From the NCBI GenBank assembly GCA_910577665.1, contig CAJTOJ010000011.1, positions 35,993 to 99,992 of the forward strand: DNA of 64,000 nucleotides, in the 5' to 3' direction. The first letter of the stretch is position 1; every line of letters starts with the position of its first letter. The position numbers and the translations under genes are program-made. Under the pieces are notes generated by a model that did no database searches, had not been told where the DNA came from, and saw only the letters and a program-made list of their open reading frames with translations. This stretch comes from an uncultured Acetatifactor sp. GTDB taxonomy: Bacteria; Bacillota; Clostridia; Lachnospirales; Lachnospiraceae. This document shows, in pieces, positions 25,139 to 34,187 of this stretch.

Positions 25139-27865
25139 ATGAAAATATATCATTTGCAGGTTGACAATAAAAGGGATAATCTCACAGTGGATTGCCAGAA
25201 TCCTGTCTTCGGGTGGCGGGTGGAAGCGGAAGAAGGAGAGACGGACATCCGGCAGAGAAGCTACCAGATCCAGGTATGGGACGCACAGGGCAGGGAGGCC
25301 TGGGACAGTGGACGGGTGGAATCTCCCGGAATGTGCAGCATCCCTTATGGGGGAAGGACACTTCGGTCCAGCGAATGTTTTATCTGGCAGGTGACCTGCT
25401 GGCTGGAGTACCATGCAAGACTGGAAGAGGTCACTACAGTCCTTGAAGAAGGCAACAGGGAACCGGTAAGTGGCAGGAAACTCTGTAAGGTGAAGAGCGA
25501 AAAAGCATGGTTTGAGACGGGGCTGTTTGCCAGAGAAGACTGGAAAGGCGTGTTTATTGGGGAGAGGGAGGATCATGTCTATCATCTTTATCGCAAAATC
25601 TTTTCCTGCGGAGAGCAGGCCCCCGGTGCATCCAGGGTGAAAAAGGCAAAGCTCTATATCTGCGGCCTGGGGCATTTTGTGTGCTGGATGAACGGGAACA
25701 GGGTGTCTGACCACGAACTGGAACCGGGATGGACGGTCTATGACAAGACCTGCCAGTATGTGGCTTACGATGTGACAGAAAAGATCCTGCCAGGGGACAA
25801 TGCTGTCCTGGTCAAGCTGGGAGACGGCATGTTCCATGTACCAGGGGGCAGGTATGTGTATTACCCGCGTTCCTATGGGAAAGCCAGGCTGCTGTTCCAG
25901 TTAGAGATCACGTACACAGATGGAAGCAGACAGTTTGTGGTGTCAGATGCTTCCTGGCGCATGACCAGAAGCCCCATTCAGTTCTGCTGCATCTATGGCG
26001 GGGAAGATTACGACGGCAGACTGTGGAAGCAGGAGTACCTGTATGCCGATGGGAGGAAGTCCCCGGCGGGGGACACACAGGAAGGGGGAGCAATGTCCCA
26101 GACGGTATCGGAATCCCCCGGGAAGACGATCTGGGAGCCGGTCTGGTGTGTGGCTTTTCCCAAAGGAGAAATCCGGGCTATGCAGCAGGAACCCATCAAG
26201 GTGATGGAAACCTATGAACCGGTGGACATCCGGCAGGTGGAGGAGGACGTATGGCTGTATGACCTGGGGACGAATTTCTCTGGCTGGGCAAGGATCCGGC
26301 TTCACACCAACGGCCATATGGCCGGAAGAAAGGTGGTCCTGTCCACAGCGGAGAAACTGGGCCCGGACGGGCGCATTGACCAGAGTGTCACAGGGAAAGG
26401 ATATGCCTGGACATACATCCTAAATGAGGAGACAGAACAGGAATTTGCTCCGGATTTTACGTATACCGGGTTCCGGTATGTGGAGGTGAAGGGGGCAGTA
26501 CCGCACAGCGTCCCCTGCCCGGCAGCCTCCCCCATCCTCACCAGTCTGACAGGGGAATTCCTCTATCCGGATGTGGAACAGGCAGGGGCTTTCTGGTGTT
26601 CCAACGAACTGTTCAATGACATCCACAGGATCGTGCTCCAGGCTATCAAGAGCAATACCAAGAGCTATTTTACGGACTGTCCACACAGGGAGAAGCTGGG
26701 ATGGCTGGAGCAGACCCATCTCATCGGTCCGTCTATCATGTACAATCTGAATGTTCACAAGCTCTATGAGAAGGTGGAGGGGGACATGGCAGATGCCCAG
26801 AGGGACAGCGGTCTGGTGCCGGATATATGTCCGGAGTACGTCACTGGTTTTGAGAGATGGCATCAGGGATTTCTGGACTCCCCGGAGTGGGGCAGCGCCT
26901 GCATCCTGAATCCCTGGTATGTGTACAAACGGTATGGGGATATATCTTTGCTGAGGCGGTATTATGGCGTGATGAGGCGGTATCTGGACTATCTGGGGGG
27001 CAAGACCCATCACCAGGTGCTGCACCATGGATTGGGGGACTGGCTGGACATCGGACCCTGCCCGCCCCATTCCCAGAATACCCCGGTGCCGGTGGTAGCC
27101 ACCTGTATCTACTACTATGACTTGAAAGTCATGGAACAGGTGGCAGGGCTTCTGGGATATGACAGGGATGCGGCAGAATACCGGCAGCGGATGGAGCGGG
27201 TATATGAGGAGTATAACCTGCAGTTTCTGGATGACCAGACAGGCAGGTATGCCACAGGCAGCCAGGCGGCCCAGGCCATGAGTCTGATGGTGGGCCTGGT
27301 GCCGGCACAGTATGAGGAGAAGGCAGTCCGGACGCTGAAGGAGGATGTGGTGAAACGGGGCTATGCCATCACGGCCGGGGATGTGGGACATCCTTTTCTG
27401 ATAGCAGCGCTGCGAAAATACGGTATGTCGGATGTGCTGAACCGCATGACCAATGTAACGGACAAGCCAGGATATGGTTACCAGGTGGCAAATGGCGCCA
27501 CTACCCTTACGGAGGACTGGGATGGTCCGGATCCAGCCGGGATGCACGGCTCCCAGAATCATCTGATGCTGGGCAGTATTGAGGAGTGGTTTTATGGCTC
27601 CATAGGAGGCGTGGAGCTGGTCCGGGATGATCTGCCGTTTGACCAGATCCGTATAGTGCCCCATCCGGAGGAAGGTGTGGACCAGGCAAAGGTGTGGACC
27701 ATGCACCCGTATGGAAGAATCGCCGTGGACTGGCAGAGAACAGACCACAGGGTGGAAGTGACGGTGCAGATTCCACCCAATGTGACAGCATTTCTGGAAT
27801 CCCCCAGGGGACAGGTATTTGGGCAGGTGGGAAGCGGCCACCATAGATACAGCTTTGAGGGGTAG
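25139..27865 (+). CDS. GH78 alpha-L-rhamnosidase
   Basis: 908 residues in the GH78 layout: N-terminal beta-sandwiches (about 1-430, with AKLYICGLGHFVCWMNGNRV), an (alpha/alpha)6 barrel (about 480-810) and a C-terminal beta domain. The catalytic block is TDCPHREKLGWLEQ, with Glu518 as likely general acid; Glu792 in ATTLTEDWDG is the probable general base. This is an inverting enzyme releasing L-rhamnose from plant polysaccharides or flavonoid glycosides. No signal peptide. The ribosome site is AAAGGGGG before ATG 25139. First gene of the 20-kb glycosidase run. Confidence 0.93.
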   Translation: MKIYHLQVDNKRDNLTVDCQNPVFGWRVEAEEGETDIRQRSYQIQVWDAQGREAWDSGRVESPGMCSIPYGGRTLRSSECFIWQVTCWLEYHARLEEVTTVLEEGNREPVSGRKLCKVKSEKAWFETGLFAREDWKGVFIGEREDHVYHLYRKIFSCGEQAPGASRVKKAKLYICGLGHFVCWMNGNRVSDHELEPGWTVYDKTCQYVAYDVTEKILPGDNAVLVKLGDGMFHVPGGRYVYYPRSYGKARLLFQLEITYTDGSRQFVVSDASWRMTRSPIQFCCIYGGEDYDGRLWKQEYLYADGRKSPAGDTQEGGAMSQTVSESPGKTIWEPVWCVAFPKGEIRAMQQEPIKVMETYEPVDIRQVEEDVWLYDLGTNFSGWARIRLHTNGHMAGRKVVLSTAEKLGPDGRIDQSVTGKGYAWTYILNEETEQEFAPDFTYTGFRYVEVKGAVPHSVPCPAASPILTSLTGEFLYPDVEQAGAFWCSNELFNDIHRIVLQAIKSNTKSYFTDCPHREKLGWLEQTHLIGPSIMYNLNVHKLYEKVEGDMADAQRDSGLVPDICPEYVTGFERWHQGFLDSPEWGSACILNPWYVYKRYGDISLLRRYYGVMRRYLDYLGGKTHHQVLHHGLGDWLDIGPCPPHSQNTPVPVVATCIYYYDLKVMEQVAGLLGYDRDAAEYRQRMERVYEEYNLQFLDDQTGRYATGSQAAQAMSLMVGLVPAQYEEKAVRTLKEDVVKRGYAITAGDVGHPFLIAALRKYGMSDVLNRMTNVTDKPGYGYQVANGATTLTEDWDGPDPAGMHGSQNHLMLGSIEEWFYGSIGGVELVRDDLPFDQIRIVPHPEEGVDQAKVWTMHPYGRIAVDWQRTDHRVEVTVQIPPNVTAFLESPRGQVFGQVGSGHHRYSFEG

Positions 27866-27953
27866 GCCTCCAGAAGGGATTCTGCCAGGAGAGGTGGAGA
27901 TTTTACAGACATTCCGGAGAGTTTCGTGACAATACTACAGAAATTTATATCTC

Positions 27954-27971
27954 ATCAGAAAATTTTCTGAT
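27954..27971. promoter_or_regulatory. 18-bp perfect palindrome between GH78 and GH106-like genes
   Basis: ATCAGAAAATTTTCTGAT is a perfect palindrome with no spacer, in the 207-bp gap between two genes of the run. A size and symmetry like this suit a homodimeric repressor site or, as RNA, a hairpin. No good promoter was identified beside it. Confidence 0.4.
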
Positions 27972-28072
27972 TTCCGGCAGAAGGGATTTCCGATAAACTG
28001 GGAATAAGAAAAGGCAATGGGAAAGGTACAGATACAGAAAAGGCACAGACACGGAAAGGGCAGGTGCAGTCT

Positions 28073-31000
28073 ATGTTATATGAGAAAAACAGGGAGCCGG
28101 TGCTTCGGGAAGAATTGTTCCAGGCACCTACCAGCGAATACAGGGGGACTCCTTTCTGGTCCTGGAACTGTAAGGTGACAAAAGAGCTGATCCGGGATCA
28201 GATGGAGATTTTTCGGAAGATGGGGTTTGGCGGGGCGCATCTGCATCCCCGTACCGGGCTGGAGAACGAGTATCTGGGGGAAGAGTTTCTGGAACTGGTG
28301 AAGTATGCAGATGAACAGGCAAGGGAACGGGACATGCTCTGTTGGCTGTATGATGAAGACAGATACCCTTCCGGGGCTGCCGGGGGAATCGTCACCGAGA
28401 ACTGGGACTATAGGGCCAGGCATCTGTTACTCACCCGTGAGAGGAAGGAAGGTATGTGTGCCTCCAGGGAAGCGTTCCGGGAGAGCATAGCCAGAGGGGA
28501 GAAGCCCGCGGGATACTATCTGGCGGCCTACCGGGTGAAGACCAAGGCCGGATATCTGGTTTCCTACAGGCAGATACAGGGTGCCTGTCCGGAATGGGAC
28601 AGCAAGGAGGAGACCAGGGAGGAAGGACAGCTGTGGCTGGCCTATGTGGAACTGATGCGGGAGAGTCCCTGGTACAATGACCAGACTTATGTGGATGTGA
28701 TGAACCGGGAGGCAGTGGAACGGTTCCTGCAGGTGACCCATGAGCGCTATTTCCAGGCGCTGGGGGAGGAGTTTGGCAGATCCATTCCGGCTATTTTCAC
28801 GGATGAACCCCAGATCAAAGGAAGTATGGCCCTGGCAGACGGGGAGAGCGGGGCAGATGTGACGCTTTCCTACACGGATGACCTGTCTGATACATACAGG
28901 GACAGGTACGGCGTGGAGCTGCTGGCGGTGCTGCCGGAGCTTTTGTGGGAGCTGTCCGGGGGGAAACGGTCGGTCCACCGGTATCAGTACCATGACCACC
29001 TGGCAGAGCGTTTTGTATCCGCCTACTGTGACACCATTGCAAAATGGTGCGGGGATCATGGCATTGCCATGACAGGCCATTACATGTCGGAACCCACCTT
29101 GTACTCCCAGACCCTGCGCCTGGGGGAAGCCATGCGTTGTTACCGGAACCAGCAGCTGCCCGGGGTGGACATCCTCTGTGGGGATCCGGAGTATTCCACC
29201 ATAAAGCAGGCGGTAAGTGTGGCACGCCAGAATGGCAGGGAAGGGGTGCTCAGTGAGCTGTATGGGGTCACTCACTGGGATTTTGACTTTAAGGGCCACA
29301 AGCTCCAGGGAGACTGGCAGGCAGCGCTGGGAGTCACCATCCGCTGTCATCACCTGGCCTATATGTCCATGGAGGGAGAGGCCAAACGGGACTGGCCGGC
29401 CTCCATCAGCTACCAGTCCCCCTGGTGGGAGCAGTATCCTCTTATAGAAGATTATTTTGCCAGGACAAACACAGCACTGACCAGGGGGATGGCTGTGGTA
29501 GATGTGGCTGTGGTGCATCCCATAGAGTCCTACTGGATGTGTTACGGACCTGTGGCCCAGACAGGCAGTCTGCGGGGGCAGATGGATGAGAACTTCCGAA
29601 ATCTGATTAACTGGCTGCTGTTCGGTCTGGTGGATTTTGATTTCCTGTCGGAGAGTCTTCTGCCAGGACAATGTGCTGCGGCGTCTGGGATGCAGGATGG
29701 GGAAGGCGGTCAACGGGATGGAAAGCAAGAGAAACAGGAAGAACAGAACCTCCGGGAAGCAAGACTCCAGGTAGGGGAGATGGCGTACCGCACGGTTCTG
29801 GTGCCGGGACTTCTGACCATCCGCAGCAGCACCCTGGAGCGTCTGGAACAATTTGCGCATAGGGGAGGACGGGTGATTTTCCTGGGCAGTGTGCCAGAGT
29901 ATGTGGATGGGAGAGAAGATGCCTGTGGCCGTGCCAGGAAGCTGGCAGAGGAGACTGTAAAGATCCCGTATCAGCAATATGAACTTCTGGAAGCCTTACA
30001 GGCAGAGCGTCAGGTGGAGATCCGTATGGGAGATGGGAGTACCAGCAAAAACCTGTTCTATCAGATGCGTCAGGACGGGGATTTCCGGTGGCTTTTCGTC
30101 TGTCATGTGAACCGGAAACGCAACCGGGTGGACCAGGCGGAGCATCTGACTGTGAGGATCCGGGGCAGCTTCCGTGTTACGGCTTACAATGCCCTGGATG
30201 GCAGCACCGGAAAGCTGGAGGTAGCGCATATGGGTGGGGATACCTGTGTAAAGCTACAGATGTATGCGGAAGACAGTTTCCTGTGGAAACTGACGCCGGT
30301 AGAGGCCACAGAGGGCAGCATACAGGACATGGCGGACAGCACACAAGACATGGCGGGATGCATGCCGGTTCCTGTCGGCGTCCTGCAATCCTACGGCCTG
30401 GTAGCGGGCAGCGGCAGTTTTGTCGCAAAGCCTGTGGAGATTCTGCAGACGGTTTATGCACCTTTAGCCTATGAACTGACAGAACCCAATGTGCTGCTGC
30501 TGGACCAGGCGCAGTGGAAGCTGAACCAGGACTCCTGGAGACCCTGTGAGGAGATCCTTGGGCTGGACAATAGCATCCGCACCTGCCTGGGTTATCCCCA
30601 TCGTCAGGATGCCTATACCCAGCCCTGGCGGATCAAGGAGGCTCCTTTGCGGGATCTGGTCACATTGCGGTACAGAATCGACTCCCGGATCCAGATGTCT
30701 GAAGTGTGGCTGGCCATGGAGCGTCCTGAGAAAGCCACCATCTTCTGGAACGGCCGAAGGCTCCCTGGGGAAACGTCCCGGAAGACGGAAGCATACTTTG
30801 TGGATTCTTTTATCAAAAAGGTGAAATTGCCGGGACTGCACATAGGCATCAACGAACTGGTGCTGGAGATTCCCTATGGGCGCAAGACCAACCTGGAAAA
30901 TGTATTCCTGCTGGGAGAGTTCGGAGTGGAGAAAAGAGGAACAACGGCCTGTATCGTAGAAAAACCCGGGCAGTTGTACTTTGGGGATATCACCACCCAG

Positions 31001-31378
31001 GGCATGCCTTTTTACGGCGGGAGTCTTGTGTATTCCATGGAATTTACCCTTAAGGAAGAACAGGCAGTGGGTATCCGGGTGCCGCATTTTGCAGCACCTG
31101 TGCTGGGGGTTTGCCTGGATGGAACGGATGCAGGCCGCATTGCCTTTGCGCCACATGCCTTATCCCTGGGAGTCTGTAAGGCAGGGGTACATAAGCTGGA
31201 AATCTGCGCCTATGGAAACCGTTTTAATTCTTTCGGGACCCTGCACAATTGTAATGACGAATACCAGTGGTACGGGCCGGATTCCTATCGCACAAAAGGG
31301 TACGAGTGGAGCGAGAACTGGTGTGTGCGGCCTTTTGGGGTGATGTCCCGGATAGAAGTGTGTAAAGATCCAGAATAG
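28073..31378 (+). CDS. GH106-like glycoside hydrolase (alpha-L-rhamnosidase-like)
   Basis: About 1101 residues. The N-terminal half resembles PF17132/GH106 proteins: GTPFWSWNCKVTKELIRDQM, FGGAHLHPRTGLENEYLG and LYDEDRYPSGAAGG. A central domain resembling beta-galactosidase trimerisation folds (VLVPGLLTIRSSTLERLEQF) and C-terminal jelly rolls (MSEVWLAMERPEKATIFWNG) follow. A Gln/Glu-rich insertion lies near residues 540-565. Founding GH106 members release alpha-L-rhamnose from pectin side chains; the catalytic residues cannot be assigned safely here. ATG 28073 is six bases after AGGTG; GTG 28064 is an alternative. No signal peptide. Confidence 0.78.
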   Translation: MLYEKNREPVLREELFQAPTSEYRGTPFWSWNCKVTKELIRDQMEIFRKMGFGGAHLHPRTGLENEYLGEEFLELVKYADEQARERDMLCWLYDEDRYPSGAAGGIVTENWDYRARHLLLTRERKEGMCASREAFRESIARGEKPAGYYLAAYRVKTKAGYLVSYRQIQGACPEWDSKEETREEGQLWLAYVELMRESPWYNDQTYVDVMNREAVERFLQVTHERYFQALGEEFGRSIPAIFTDEPQIKGSMALADGESGADVTLSYTDDLSDTYRDRYGVELLAVLPELLWELSGGKRSVHRYQYHDHLAERFVSAYCDTIAKWCGDHGIAMTGHYMSEPTLYSQTLRLGEAMRCYRNQQLPGVDILCGDPEYSTIKQAVSVARQNGREGVLSELYGVTHWDFDFKGHKLQGDWQAALGVTIRCHHLAYMSMEGEAKRDWPASISYQSPWWEQYPLIEDYFARTNTALTRGMAVVDVAVVHPIESYWMCYGPVAQTGSLRGQMDENFRNLINWLLFGLVDFDFLSESLLPGQCAAASGMQDGEGGQRDGKQEKQEEQNLREARLQVGEMAYRTVLVPGLLTIRSSTLERLEQFAHRGGRVIFLGSVPEYVDGREDACGRARKLAEETVKIPYQQYELLEALQAERQVEIRMGDGSTSKNLFYQMRQDGDFRWLFVCHVNRKRNRVDQAEHLTVRIRGSFRVTAYNALDGSTGKLEVAHMGGDTCVKLQMYAEDSFLWKLTPVEATEGSIQDMADSTQDMAGCMPVPVGVLQSYGLVAGSGSFVAKPVEILQTVYAPLAYELTEPNVLLLDQAQWKLNQDSWRPCEEILGLDNSIRTCLGYPHRQDAYTQPWRIKEAPLRDLVTLRYRIDSRIQMSEVWLAMERPEKATIFWNGRRLPGETSRKTEAYFVDSFIKKVKLPGLHIGINELVLEIPYGRKTNLENVFLLGEFGVEKRGTTACIVEKPGQLYFGDITTQGMPFYGGSLVYSMEFTLKEEQAVGIRVPHFAAPVLGVCLDGTDAGRIAFAPHALSLGVCKAGVHKLEICAYGNRFNSFGTLHNCNDEYQWYGPDSYRTKGYEWSENWCVRPFGVMSRIEVCKDPE

Positions 31379-31418
31379 GGTATGAACCATAAATACATTG
31401 TAGTAGGAGGAATACGGG

Positions 31419-34187
31419 ATGCAGGACGGGAAGATCCTGGTCTGGCTGGATACCAGGCAGGGGACAAGCGGGGAGATGGAACTGGTGGTCCGTCTGCCTG
31501 GGAAGGATACGGAGCAGTGGGGAACACAAGAGGTGCTGGCTTTGCAGGTATGGGTCCGGGGGAGCGGAAAAACAGGGCAGTACCTGCTGGAGGAAAAGGG
31601 GACCATCCAGGCTGGGGAAGGTATGGAAGCTGTATTCCCATGCCCTGGGGTGAGACTGTGGGATCCGGAACACCCCTGGCTCTATGAGGTCTGTGTGGAG
31701 ATCTGGCAGGAAGCTTCCCGCCTTGTCCGGTGGGAGCAGAAGCTGGGTTTCCGCACCCTGAAGCGGAAGGGAAAGCAGGTGTTCTGGAATGGATGTCCGG
31801 TGAAGCTGAAAGGAATCTGCTACCGGGAACATGTGGAGGATCCGCAGGGAACCAGGAAGGACCTGGAACTGTTTGCAAGGGCCAATGTGAATTTCCTGCG
31901 GGGAATCTATGGGCCTTTCAGCCAGACTCTTCTGGAACTGTGCGATGAGATGGGGTTCTGGGTGGAGGACACTGCGCCTTTCTATGAAGTGGGGGATGGG
32001 AAACCTGCCACCCAGGATCTGCCCCATCTAAAAGAAGAATACCTGGATGCCTTCCGGGGAATGACAGCCCTGGGAAGCCATACCAGTGTGCTGGTCTGGT
32101 CTCTGGGACATGACTGTGCCTGGGGGGCCAATTTCCGGCATGGGGCAGACTATCTGCGCCAGGTGGATCCGGTGAGGCTTTTGACCTTTCACCTGCCTAT
32201 GTCCATTCCGGAGGAGGAAGTCCAGATGGATATCTGGCCAGTCCATTATATAGACTGGAAGCAGCCTTTTGATGTCTGCTATGACCAGATGGTAATCTTC
32301 CATACGCCGGGGGCGGAGAATGAGATCGGTTACATGACAGGCCAGGCCGCTTACCAGATGCCGGTACTTCACCAGGTGTGGTCCCCGGTGGCCTGCCACA
32401 ACCGGGATGAGATCCAGGCAGACCCTTCCATCCGCCGGTTCTGGGGGGAGAGCATCCATCGCTTTGTGGAGAAATCCTGGCAGACAGATGGATGTCTGGG
32501 AGGCGCTGTGCTGGCTGGCGTGGATGAGGACGGCAGTTTTGAGGGAATGGGACATTACCAGTGGGGAATACTGGACCGTACCCACACCCCCAAACCGGAA
32601 TATGCGTCCCTTCGTCAGGCCTATGCGCCAGTGGTGGTAAAAGACGCCCACAGGGAAGAAGGAAAACTGATCCTGGAGGTGGAGAACAGACTGTCCTTCA
32701 CAGACTTAAGCCAATGCCGCCTTGTGGTGGATGGGAGAGAACTGCCAGCCGTTCTTCTGAAGGGGGCGCCGGGCAGCCAGGTGGAGGTATGTGTGGATCC
32801 GGGAGTGGGCGAGAGCTTTGAAACGCGGGTTTCTTTCGTGTCCGGGGATGGCAGGCGGGAATACGGAAGCTATTGTTACAGACAAGGGCAGGGACAGACA
32901 GACCAGGAAGCTTCCCGGGCATCTGTCACAGAAGGGGGAGGAAAGCAGGTTCTGGCAGATCCCTTTGCCATTCTGGAAGAGGAAGGGAAGCTTCTGGTGA
33001 AAAACAGTTGCTTCACCTATGTATTTGACAGGACGGAATGCCTTCTGGAAGAAGCATATGCAGCAGGTGTCCGGATCCTGGCGGGGGGGCCTTATCTGAA
33101 CTGTACAGGCCTGCGCCTGGGACCATGGCAGGGGAAAAGCCTGGATGCCATACCGGTGGGAGACAGCGTCCAGGTGACCATAGAGGGTACCTATGAAGGG
33201 GGGCTTGCCATCCGGTTTATACTGCTGGTGGGACAGGATGGTCTGCTGGACACCTGTTATGAAGTACAGGAGCTGTACCGGCATATGCCCCACACCGTGA
33301 AGGCCCAGATCGGCGTGTCGCCTGGAGGACTCAACGAGAAGGGTGTGGCCTATCTGCTGCCTGGGGAAGTGGATGTGACAGTGGAAGGGGAGAACGGCCA
33401 TCTGTATCTGGTGGAAAGCGGCCAGGGCAGTGTGGGCGGGTGCAACGGCTGGCGCCAGGATGAGGATGCCAGAACCACAGGAAAAGGCCATGTACAGGTC
33501 TGTGCCCCCTTTGGCAATGTGCGCGTGGAGGAGGCTCCCTGGCTGACGGAGGAAGCCATGGTGGATGACCGGGATGACAGGATGCAGTTTACAGGACAGT
33601 GGTACCGTATGGATGATGCCTGTGGGAATTACCAGGGAACGGAGACCTTGAGCAGAAGGGCAGGAGATACCATGCGCCTGCTATTTACGGGAACCGGAGT
33701 AAAGCTATACGGCCCGTTGGATATGAATTATGGTATGTGTGAAATATTCCTGGACGGGAAGCTGGTGGAGCAAGAGGTGGACCAGTACCCGGACAAGGTG
33801 GATCTTGCAGGAGCCAGCCGGGGCTATGAGAAGCGGTATGGGCAGCTTCTGGCTGCTGCTTGCAACCTGCCGGAGAGGGAGCACGTGCTGGAAGTGAAGG
33901 TCAGCGGACGGAAAGCAAAAGACGCACAGAATACCTATACTTCCATTGACTATGCCATACTGGAGGGCAGCAGGTACCATACAGGGAAATGGCTGTGTAT
34001 CAACAGGGAATATAACTATATCCGCCTGGTCCGGGGCTGCTATCAGAATCCCAAAGTGGAGCTGGTGCCTGGCATCCGGGAGCAGGTCCGGATGAAACTG
34101 GCAGGGCAGGGTTTTGCCGGAACCAATGGACCAGGCGTACAGTCTGGCCGGGAAGCCTGCATGAGGAAGGAGGGGAGCCTGGTATGA
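31419..34187 (+). CDS. GH2 pseudoenzyme, N-terminally short
   Basis: 922 residues, homologous over its whole length to the next gene's GH2 protein but starting within the immunoglobulin-like domain, so the usual N-terminal sugar-binding jelly roll (about 240 residues) is missing. The TIM barrel keeps the fold motifs, but the acid/base site VWSLGHDCAWG has His231-Asp232 where the paralogue has Asn-Glu, and the nucleophile site PVLHQVWSP has Gln319-Val320 in place of Asp-Glu. Both catalytic glutamates are therefore lost. The frame is intact and AGGAGG stands eight bases before ATG 31419, so it is expressed as a protein, not a decaying gene. It overlaps the next gene by ATGA. A sugar-binding or partner role is inferred. 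Confidence 0.87.
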   Translation: MQDGKILVWLDTRQGTSGEMELVVRLPGKDTEQWGTQEVLALQVWVRGSGKTGQYLLEEKGTIQAGEGMEAVFPCPGVRLWDPEHPWLYEVCVEIWQEASRLVRWEQKLGFRTLKRKGKQVFWNGCPVKLKGICYREHVEDPQGTRKDLELFARANVNFLRGIYGPFSQTLLELCDEMGFWVEDTAPFYEVGDGKPATQDLPHLKEEYLDAFRGMTALGSHTSVLVWSLGHDCAWGANFRHGADYLRQVDPVRLLTFHLPMSIPEEEVQMDIWPVHYIDWKQPFDVCYDQMVIFHTPGAENEIGYMTGQAAYQMPVLHQVWSPVACHNRDEIQADPSIRRFWGESIHRFVEKSWQTDGCLGGAVLAGVDEDGSFEGMGHYQWGILDRTHTPKPEYASLRQAYAPVVVKDAHREEGKLILEVENRLSFTDLSQCRLVVDGRELPAVLLKGAPGSQVEVCVDPGVGESFETRVSFVSGDGRREYGSYCYRQGQGQTDQEASRASVTEGGGKQVLADPFAILEEEGKLLVKNSCFTYVFDRTECLLEEAYAAGVRILAGGPYLNCTGLRLGPWQGKSLDAIPVGDSVQVTIEGTYEGGLAIRFILLVGQDGLLDTCYEVQELYRHMPHTVKAQIGVSPGGLNEKGVAYLLPGEVDVTVEGENGHLYLVESGQGSVGGCNGWRQDEDARTTGKGHVQVCAPFGNVRVEEAPWLTEEAMVDDRDDRMQFTGQWYRMDDACGNYQGTETLSRRAGDTMRLLFTGTGVKLYGPLDMNYGMCEIFLDGKLVEQEVDQYPDKVDLAGASRGYEKRYGQLLAAACNLPEREHVLEVKVSGRKAKDAQNTYTSIDYAILEGSRYHTGKWLCINREYNYIRLVRGCYQNPKVELVPGIREQVRMKLAGQGFAGTNGPGVQSGREACMRKEGSLV

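Noticed and set aside
31419..34187. Reading the GH2-like gene as a simple truncated pseudogene
   Set aside because: The frame is uninterrupted, has a strong ribosome site at its own ATG and is coupled to the next gene, so it is maintained as a protein.
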